A stretch of DNA of 64,000 nt, from assembly GCA_020698575.1 (NCBI GenBank), contig CM036245.1, positions 35,083,148 through 35,147,147 of the forward strand, in the 5' to 3' direction. Shown here piece by piece: positions 56,967 to 64,000 of the stretch. A program made the position numbers and the translations under genes. The notes below the pieces were generated by a model, which made no database searches, was not told the DNA's origin, and was given only the letters and a program-made list of their open reading frames with translations. The stretch comes from Bostrychus sinensis. Its lineage: Eukaryota; Chordata; Actinopteri; Gobiiformes; Eleotridae. Position 1 is the stretch's first letter. Every line of letters begins with the position of its first letter.

Positions 56967-58464
56967 CTCCTGCTAAAGATCAAAAATGCAGATGTCTTGG
57001 TCTGGTTTATGGTTAATATCTCTGCCATTACTGGGCCTAACCACATGAAACAAAAACTAGCACGAGTTCAAAGTCGTATCTGTCAGCACAAATGATCTAA
57101 AGTGAAGTTATTTCTTCAGAAAAACAAAAAAGTCATCAAATAATAAAAAAATATATCACAAAATTAAGTGCAGCTCCCTGTTTGTTTGCAAGGGAGCTGC
57201 AGAACCTACTGTCTTTTACTGATGCACTGTGGGAAATTTTGACTTCACTACTTTTATTCACTAGACCACTACAAAATGGCATGACACAGCCAAACACTAT
57301 AAGGAGGGGCTTACAAGACATTCTTCATAAGGAATAATGCAGGTTCTAGAAAAGCCAAGCTCTCTGGGCTCAGACACAACACTCCATTACTGACAAAATG
57401 TTCATTCACATTTTTGTCATTTAAAGTTTTAATTGGCATGGTTTTAATATTGGGAGGTTTTTGAGTGTGTGTAGCACTCGGCTAATTAAATTACACAGAC
57501 CAAAGCGAATTACAGCCAAACACAAGGGGCTAAAAGGCTGGGAAAGCTGGTGATACTAATGACAACTAAAAGTATATCAGCTGGATGACTGTGCGTAAAA
57601 AAGGAGCTTCACAAATGGCTTCTTTGCATGATGAGCTTTATCTAAGTGTTCCTGAGCCCTGATGTCCAGGACAGGATCATAAGGGGGACAATGTAACTTT
57701 TTTTTACCTTAATTAAACCTTTTGGGAATCAGTGTAATGGCTAAATGAGTAACTGCAGGGTAAATAAATCCCCTTGCACCTCCCTGACATATAAAAATCA
57801 ATCCTTGGGAACGACCAATGCCAGCTCTCCCAAGAAAGTGTCTCTTCCCAGTTATCCATAACAACAAACCAGCGAGAAAGCAAGAAACCTTTATTCAAAT
57901 ACGAGCAGAAGTGTCAAGACATGCAAGCAGTCACACAAGTGTTTTACAAGTGTTTTATTAGGAAATGTAGGGTGAACTCCATAAAAGAAAAATGCAACTG
58001 AAACAGCGAAGAAATGAGCAAAGTTGTGTGGTTCCCCTTTGACTAAGTGCTACTCGAGGGCTTTAAGATCTTAAACATCCAATATATCTGATACTGATAG
58101 ACTCTGCCTTTCCAAAATGCCCTCCAACTTTTATTATTTGCAGCATTTACTTTTTTATTTTTTTCTACCAGACACTGACATTAATCCTCTATTCTGTTCG
58201 ATTTACTTATCCAGGCTTTTGTTACCTCCCAACTTTTTTTAAGATGGTTGCTGCCATTAAATTCAAAATGAGTTGTTTCTCTTGAAATGGTAAAATATCT
58301 CACTTTCACCTGATGTTGTGAATAAAATATGAGATTTGCAAATCATTGCTTTCTGTTTTTATTTATTTTATTTTTATTTATTTATTTGAGATTTTTGGGG
58401 CCATTTTCAGGCTTTATTGATTGGACAGAGTATATAGTAGGACATTGCATTGTGTGACATAAAA

Positions 58465-58946
58465 AACAGTTTTTAAACAGGCAGCTGCAACCAAACCTAC
58501 AAGACACATTTGCCATTTATAGACCAGACAGATCTCTGGACATTTAGAGGTCAAAAGAAATTATTATTTTATTAAGTTCTGAAAAGTTCTCGTTTTCTCA
58601 AAAACTGTTAACGTATGCAGATTTGGTGTCCTGCAGCTGTATTTTTCACCAAATAAAATTCAGAATGTTAAAAATTCCTTTAAAGAGTGGGAAAAGGATA
58701 TATGTATCAAAATAGCACAGTGGACATGTTGAATAATTTATTCAAATGGCCCAAATTGTAGTGAATGTCACACCGCATGTCAAATAATATAGAAAAAAAA
58801 GTGTTACGCTTAGAATTATGAATTCCTTAAGAAAAGCTCTCTTTACACTTTTTATAAAACTGATTTATATTTGAAATTATTATTTATTATTCTTTCCATT
58901 CAACTTCAAAGCTGTGTCACAGCGCAGGACAAAAAAAAAAAGAAGG
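58465..58946. repeat. Interspersed repeat, copy 2 of 2
   Basis: It matches 47817-48120 in order and orientation over several blocks, with a longer middle part. Class unknown. Confidence 0.65.
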
Positions 58947-59109
58947 TGAGGCGGAGCTCTACCACTTTCTGTTTTTATTTACATTTTGCTTAGTGTCCAA
59001 ACTTTTTTAGAATTTGGCATGTATATGAAATCATACACTATTTTTCTCAAGTTGTATTTGATTGTTTTCAAAGAGTACCTGCAGGGCCAAAGAAACCACT
59101 TGCACTTAC

Positions 59110-59341
59110 CTGTGTCCTTGTTGAGAGTGAAGTACGGCGAGGCCCCTCCCGGCACCGTTCTGTACGTGATCCTGCCGTTCTCACCAGAATCGGGGTCATG
59201 AGCCGTGACCCTCACCACAGAGGTCCCAGGGGCGCTCTGCGTGCTCAGGCTCACCGAGTACGTGAGCGGGTAGAAATTCGGCGCGTTGTCATTAATGTCA
59301 ACCACATCTACCCTCACATAGGCCACCGAGCTCAGTCCGCC
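59110..59341 (-). CDS. dchs1: dchs1 exon 2 (EC linker DINDNAPNF)
   Basis: 232 bp, phase 0 in and phase 1 out, residues about 64-141. It codes GGLSSVAYVRVDVVDINDNA, PNFYPLTYSVSLSTQSAPGT, then AHDPDSGENGRITYR and YFTLNKDTG. The acceptor is gtgcttgcag and the donor ACAG|gtaagt. It joins exon 1 as TAVDG|GGLSSVAYV, the usual strand F-G turn. Confidence 0.94.
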
Positions 59342-60142
59342 CTGCAAGCACACAAAACCCCATTGTTAAACTTAACATTAAATACCCCCCCAAAAACGTT
59401 AGTGGTGCAAGTAAAACTGGCTATAAAACTTGTTCCCATTCGATATATAGGCTAGGTTTTGAAATATAGCTCCCATAGGTTTGGATACAGATTGATCGTT
59501 TCCCAGGAGAAGGAGGGATAAGTCATGACAGGTCAACGGTGCGAGGGTTTATGGCAGCTGAACAATCTGTTACCAGGACTTTTCATTTGTAAAGAATACA
59601 GAGCAGGTCTTTCATTTGAACCAGGTGGCAAAAAGCAGGGAGGAAAGTGTGGCTTGTTAAAGAATTACAGGCTGACCATGAAGGTGCTGCTATACATGAT
59701 GGCTTCAACATGGCTGAAGAAGGTTTTGTCCCAGGTAATATTAGAAAGCAATCTGACATTTTTTCTTCCAATTTTTTGGCATAAACGGTCATAGACGTGC
59801 TCCATAAAGATCAAAACACAGTACTTACAAGGTATTACCAAGTATTAATATGTTAAACATTTCAACAGTTGACTCCACATTGTCTGGTTGTTGGTGCTGT
59901 GTATTTCTTTGAGTTTTAGGAGATGTTCATTTTGCAGATAACTTTTGTGTAGTTTTGTATTAGTCTCTTGTCAAAGAGACTGGTTGTTATGACCAGGGGT
60001 TCCCAAATTTGTGCAAAAAGCCCGTGACCCTCCAATGTAAAATGTGACTGAAGCTCGTAACAACTGCAGGAGGAAAAATATTTAAATGCTGGGCAATATT
60101 AGATATTTGCAAGGCTTATATCACTTGCAGTTTTGACTAATA

Positions 60143-60695
60143 TACTGTATTTTCAGGAGTATACGTCACATCGGTCAAAACATGCGTCATGAAGAGGAAA
60201 AAACATATATATGTTGCACTGGACTATAAGTCGCACTTATTTAAAAAATTATTTCACAAAATCCAAGACCAAAAACAGACATTTAATCTGGAAAGGCAAG
60301 TTATTCAACTACACAATAGCACATAAAACAACAGGATGAATAGGTGTCTGGTATGTTAATGTAAAACACTGACAGTTATTCATCTACACAGTAGCACAAA
60401 GAACATACCTGGGAGGCTGAATAGGCTAAATTAACATAACAAGCCAGCGAGTCCAACAAGCAAGTTACCGGTAAGCAAGTTCACCAAGCTCCTGATCTCA
60501 TTCCACATCACTGAATGCACAGTGACAGTAGTTGTCACAAGCCTAGAGCGCCCTCTTGTGGCTGTAGAGTGTAATGTTTACTACTTGGTTCATGTTAATT
60601 ATATATATTTTCATATATAAGTCACACCTGACTAAAGGCTGCAGGACCATCGAAACTATTAAAAAAGTGCGACTTATAGTCTGGAAAATACAGTA
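60143..60695. mobile_element. Non-autonomous DNA element, TIR TACTGTATTTTC...
   Basis: Left 'tactgtattttcaggagtatacgtc' and right (reversed) 'tactgtattttccagactataagtcgcac' are inverted repeats. The internal 'actataagtcgcacttattt' is repeated near the ends. This is a common fish end sequence. No transposase. The exact ends are uncertain by a few bases. Confidence 0.7.
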
Positions 60696-60740
60696 TGCTA
60701 TTTCCTAAGAAAAACGATTAAATAAAGTTTCATTAATGTA

Positions 60741-61381
60741 CACTCAAGGAAAAAAGAAACGCACCACTGCATTTTTACCACATTTTTGTTTGGTTACTTA
60801 TTTTTGATGGAAATATTCCATGTGCACATCAACCATATACCCGTCCCTGATATTCAGACCCAATTAATCAATGCTTATGACAGTTTCAATATCAATAACA
60901 TGACCAAACAATAATAATGCAGCAGTTGTGACATGTGGTCGACCAGATCTGGGACGGTCATTGGAGGATCCAGTGGTGTGGAAACGCTCAGCAAGGCGTA
61001 CAACAGTAGAGTGATGGACTCCAAACTCCCTGGCTACAGCCGTGTGCTCCTTCAGCTTGAAGCATGCCAATGGCTGCCAATCTCTCTCTGGTTGCAGTTT
61101 TTTTTCCATTTTGGTGTCTTTTTATAGGGAATGGTTGTGCACAATTGAGGACAGGTCCAATTCATCTCTGAGTTTTACTCATGACCCAGACATAGGTGAT
61201 TAATACAAAAATACAGTTGTTATTGCTCATCAAAACCAATCAACCGGAACCAGGAAAACAGTCATTTCATTTTGACTCAGAATAGTACTAAACTCATTGT
61301 AGTCTGTAATTTTTCACTGGCTGTAATATTTTTTGACAAATTGAGAAAATTAAAGTGGTGCGTTTCTTTTTTCCTTGAGTG
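60741..61381. mobile_element. Tc1/mariner element, internally deleted, perfect TIRs
   Basis: The ends CACTCAAGGAAAAAAGAAAC and GTTTCTTTTTTCCTTGAGTG are perfectly inverted and extend about 29 bp. TA lies at 60739-60740 and 61382-61383. 641 bp, against about 1.6 kb for an autonomous Tc1. It keeps the N-terminal part of a transposase on the minus strand. Confidence 0.9.
60864..61109 (-). pseudogene. Tc1-like transposase N-terminal fragment
   Basis: The 81-residue frame reads AVAREFGVHHSTVVRLAERF and TTGSSNDRPRSGRPHVTT, the helix-turn-helix and GRPR-like hinge of the Tc1 DNA-binding region. The DDE catalytic part is missing: the frame runs out at ISID close to the left end. It cannot be an active enzyme. 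Confidence 0.75.
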
Positions 61382-62269
61382 TATTAATTAAATTTTGTCT
61401 CACATCCCCTAGGGGCGTCCTTACTCCCACTTTGAAAACTCCTGGTTTAGACCTGACCTGCTTCAGGCAGGTTCAACTGGCTTCGGAGTACAGGACACTA
61501 GAGTAAAACACAACTAGACTAAGCTTAAAGGGCAGCTATTATGCTAACTATAATTTTCTGAGCTTTTTACCATGTAATAATGTTTTCTCCTCAAAAGTAC
61601 TATTTTGTTTCAATCATGCATGTTGGATTAATCATGTGTGCTCAGTTTCAGAGATCTACACCAGTTCCTTAATCTATCTGTTAGCTTCATGTTGTTAATC
61701 ACTGTTCTTATAAAACCTTCCAGGGTTAACATGCTTAGAAAAATTACGCACGCAGCCTGGTAACAAGATTGCTGCTCTATCCCATTTATTTCTACAAGGG
61801 GCCGAAATGTATGTAATGGCTATATGGGCCAATTTACAATGAATTTACAATAATAAATGATCCATGGGCTGCATCCTGAAAAGGAGACATTTTTAATAAA
61901 TGTTAATTCTTTGTAGTTATAAAATGTGAAATACTAATCTAGAGGTGACCAGAATTATAGTAACCTTTAGTGCCAACAAACCTTCTACACGAAGTTCGGA
62001 GTGGTTTGTTGCACTGACTGCCAAACTAACAATACTTATTGAGGGTTATTTAAGTTCCTGTAGTAAGGGACAATAAATGCACACAATTATGAACTGAGGC
62101 CAGATAACGTGACAAAACTTTACCCCATACACAAATATTACTATGGCTTTGGCAGTCTGTTTTATTATCAGGGTTCCAGGTACCAGCAAGCAAGTTATTG
62201 CTTTTTATTATTATTATTTGCCATTTTTAACATTTTTAATGCCTCACACATACAATTGCGCCATCTTAA

Positions 62270-62761
62270 AGGGCCTATATTATGCATTTTTTTGAATCTT
62301 TAAAATAATTTAGGACACATCTAGATCGTCATCCTTATGTTTTGTTGGTCAGAAAATGCAATAATTATTGCAAAAACTTTATTTGAAGAAACTCATCATT
62401 TGACTTTATGAGAAATGCTCAGATTAGGTTCCTGTCACTTTAAGAGCCCTGCCTCCCCGCTGTCCCGGTGCTGTCACACCCCTTCAGCACTCCTCACAAC
62501 AACACATGCTCAGTGTTTTTTAGTGCTGTCCGCTCCAGTCCGCGGGTAGGCCGTGAGGGGGGAGGGGCATGGTCAGGTGGAACAGACAGACACCAGTGAA
62601 ACAAGCCATTTTGGCCTCTCACAAACTCAATATAAAAGAATAGAGGATTACTCAAACATTCATAAATGAAACAAAACACAACTCCAGGTGTGTTTTTGAT
62701 GAGGAAATATTATAACATGGCAGAAAGCTCAGAAAAGTCTATTTTGCATAATATAACCCCT
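62270..62761. mobile_element. TTAA MITE family 1, copy C
   Basis: The left end AGGGCCTATATTATGCA and the right end TTTGCATAATATAACCCCT are flanked by TTAA (62266-62269 and 62762-62765). 492 bp. The interior shares 'tcataaatgaaacaaaacacaactccagg' (as short blocks) with the other copies. Confidence 0.85.
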
Positions 62762-63736
62762 TTAAATTGCCAAATGTTATTTGCAAGTTTTATAAAATGC
62801 AGTTCAGAAAGCACCAGTAATGCTGAAAGTGAAACATCTGATGTTTGGGTAAGTTGGTCCCGCCAGAAGCTAACTTGGTCGGCCGTCTATCACACTAGTG
62901 TAGGCTACAGAAATGGTACATTTAAATACATGTTTATATTCAAAATAAAACTAATAATGGCAGTAATTGTACTTCAAAACTCTTTGTAATGCCTGCTGGA
63001 GACAAATGTAATGCCTTTAAGGCCATTATTGGTGTTTTATGAACTGTAATTTTCTCAAAACCAATTTAATGACTTTTAATGCTTTTTAATGCCCTGTGAA
63101 AACCCTGTAATACGTTTGTAGTGTACGGTGGTCTTTGCCTGTGGCTCATTTCAACATTTTTACAAGGTGCATTTGTTGACTTAAAAGTCCATTTCATGTT
63201 AAGTGTGATTTTTTTTTTTTTTTTGTATAAACTATATATTGTAGAATTAGATGGTCTTTTGTGGATTTTTCTCTGTTTCATTTTCCATTTTGAATGAGTA
63301 AAGAAAAGCTGCTGAGTTGACACACATTGAGCCCAGAGCCAAAAGACACTTAGCTTGCATAAACCAAGAATGGAGAACATAATTGACGACGTTGTGTGAA
63401 TACAAACCAAACCTACCCAAATGAATGCAACACAACCAAAAATATGAACTACTAAATAAGAACTGAACCAGACCCAGAAGCAAATTCCAAATCTCCAATA
63501 TTACTGCAGTCAATTTATTTAGTTTTTACCTTTCCAAACTTGAATTATTATTTGGAAGAAACTTTTCAGTTTTTCCTTGAGCTCAAGGTGCACAGCCACA
63601 AAAGCAACTGTTGTCTTAAATGGCTTCTCAAATCACAACTTCTTTCCACAGTTGGCCCTGACCTTGTTCAAAACCATCCAGACTTGTATTGAAGAAGGTT
63701 AATTCTTAGTGAAGTATAAATAAAATGTTGTTTTAC

Positions 63737-63925
63737 CCCATCCACTGCAGTGACGGTGAAGTCGTAGCTGGCTGGCCCCTGGTCCCGGTCCAGCGAGGCA
63801 GTGGTGCAGATCTGTCCCGTCACTTTGTTGACGGTGAAGTGTGTGGGACTGGAGCTGCTCAGTCCAGAGCTGAGGGAGTAGGAGACGGAGCCAAAAGAAC
63901 CGGCGTCTGCATCTGTGGCTGTCAC
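63737..63925 (-). CDS. dchs1: dchs1 exon 1 of the window (internal exon; EC repeat core)
   Basis: 189 bp, phase 0 at both ends, residues 1-63 of the visible part. It codes VTATDADAGSFGSVSYSLSS, THFTVNKVTGQICTTASLDR and ASYDFTVTAVDG, the strand A to F part of an EC repeat. The acceptor is ttgtctttgcag and the donor GGG|gtaaaa. This is an internal exon: there is no signal peptide and it begins inside an EC repeat, so earlier exons lie beyond 64000. Confidence 0.93.
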
Positions 63926-64000
63926 CTGCAAAGACAAGAAGGAGGTGATGGTAAATACATATAGCCTACATATTATCAAGCCTGTGATAAAAAAGTTAAA

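Larger units (their letters stand above)
55741..59109 (-). other. dchs1 intron 2
   Basis: 3369 bp intron with an element bracketed by inverted minisatellites (56370-56966), an AT simple tract (58357-58390) and an interspersed repeat (58465-58946). 57000-58350 shows nothing recognisable. Confidence 0.85.
59342..63736 (-). other. dchs1 intron 1 (of the window)
   Basis: 4395 bp intron with three defined elements (60143-60695, 60741-61381, 62270-62761). 59350-60140, 61390-62260 and 62770-63730 show no gene. The 61525-61560 piece 'aaagggcagctattatgc' resembles the end of TTAA family 1. Confidence 0.85.
56..63925 (-). other. dchs1: Gene model: Dachsous-1-like atypical cadherin, 19 coding exons, 5' end outside window
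   Basis: Joined exons give about 2684 residues once two single-base frame breaks are corrected: about 22 EC repeats, a membrane helix and a cytoplasmic tail of about 347 residues. Exons from 5' to 3' are 63925-63737, 59341-59110, 55740-55504, 49399-48370, 44548-44358, 44279-44183, 42101-41944, 35235-34389, 16702-16463, 13191-13066, 12992-12783, 11567-10701, 8520-8407, 8322-8111, 7997-7846, 6093-5963, 4786-4500, 3622-3481 and 2650-56. All introns are GT-AG and phases match at every junction. Known for the family: Dachsous-1 sits in the plasma membrane, binds the giant cadherin Fat4 on neighbouring cells, and acts in planar cell polarity and Hippo signalling. The DCHS1 rather than DCHS2 call rests on the tail motifs as I remember them. 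Signal peptide, first few EC repeats and promoter are not in the window. Confidence 0.92.

Overview
The window looks like teleost fish genomic DNA. Short coding exons are separated by AT-rich introns of 73 bp to 17.7 kb, all with GT-AG ends, and the introns are full of Tc1/mariner, hAT-like and TTAA-target transposons, tRNA- and 5S-derived SINEs and LINE tails. The species cannot be named from the sequence.

There is one protein-coding gene. It runs on the minus strand across the whole window and is left open at the high-coordinate end. I resolved 19 coding exons between 63925 and 56, plus 55 bp of 3' UTR. All exon junctions agree in reading phase. The joined product is about 2684 residues: roughly 22 extracellular cadherin (EC) repeats, one membrane helix and a cytoplasmic tail of about 347 residues. 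The tail has the recognisable features of the atypical cadherin Dachsous-1 (DCHS1): a GSLDPSHSSGRGS stretch, an ELRGSYNWDYLLNWCPQF block and an SPSFSPSLSPLAARSP block. Mammalian DCHS1 is about 3300 residues with 27 EC repeats, so about 600 N-terminal residues and the promoter should lie beyond 64000. Whether this is the dchs1a or dchs1b paralogue cannot be decided here.

Two exons each carry one extra base that breaks the frame: exon 4 near 48622-48625 and the last exon at 786-789. Removing one base at each site restores the family sequence. Everything else is intact, so assembly or sequencing error is the simplest reading, but allelic or real damage cannot be excluded.

Layout from high to low coordinate: exons 1-3 (63.9-55.5 kb) are widely spaced. 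Exon 4 (49.4-48.4 kb) is a large exon with three EC boundaries. Exons 5-7 lie at 44.5-41.9 kb and exon 8, another large exon, at 35.2-34.4 kb. A 17.7 kb intron follows. Exons 9-18 (16.7-3.5 kb) are mostly short, and the 2.6 kb terminal exon (2.65-0.06 kb) encodes the last EC repeats, the membrane helix and the tail. No second gene was found on either strand inside the introns.

The most interesting non-coding content is transposon archaeology: a three-level nest (a DNA element split by a SINE, itself split by a hairpin-ended DNA element), two near-identical 1.43 kb hAT-like elements with different 8-bp target duplications, several families of TTAA-flanked miniature elements, a 5S-rRNA-derived SINE, an element bounded by inverted 20-bp minisatellites, and a 37-bp relic of exon 8 in the neighbouring intron.
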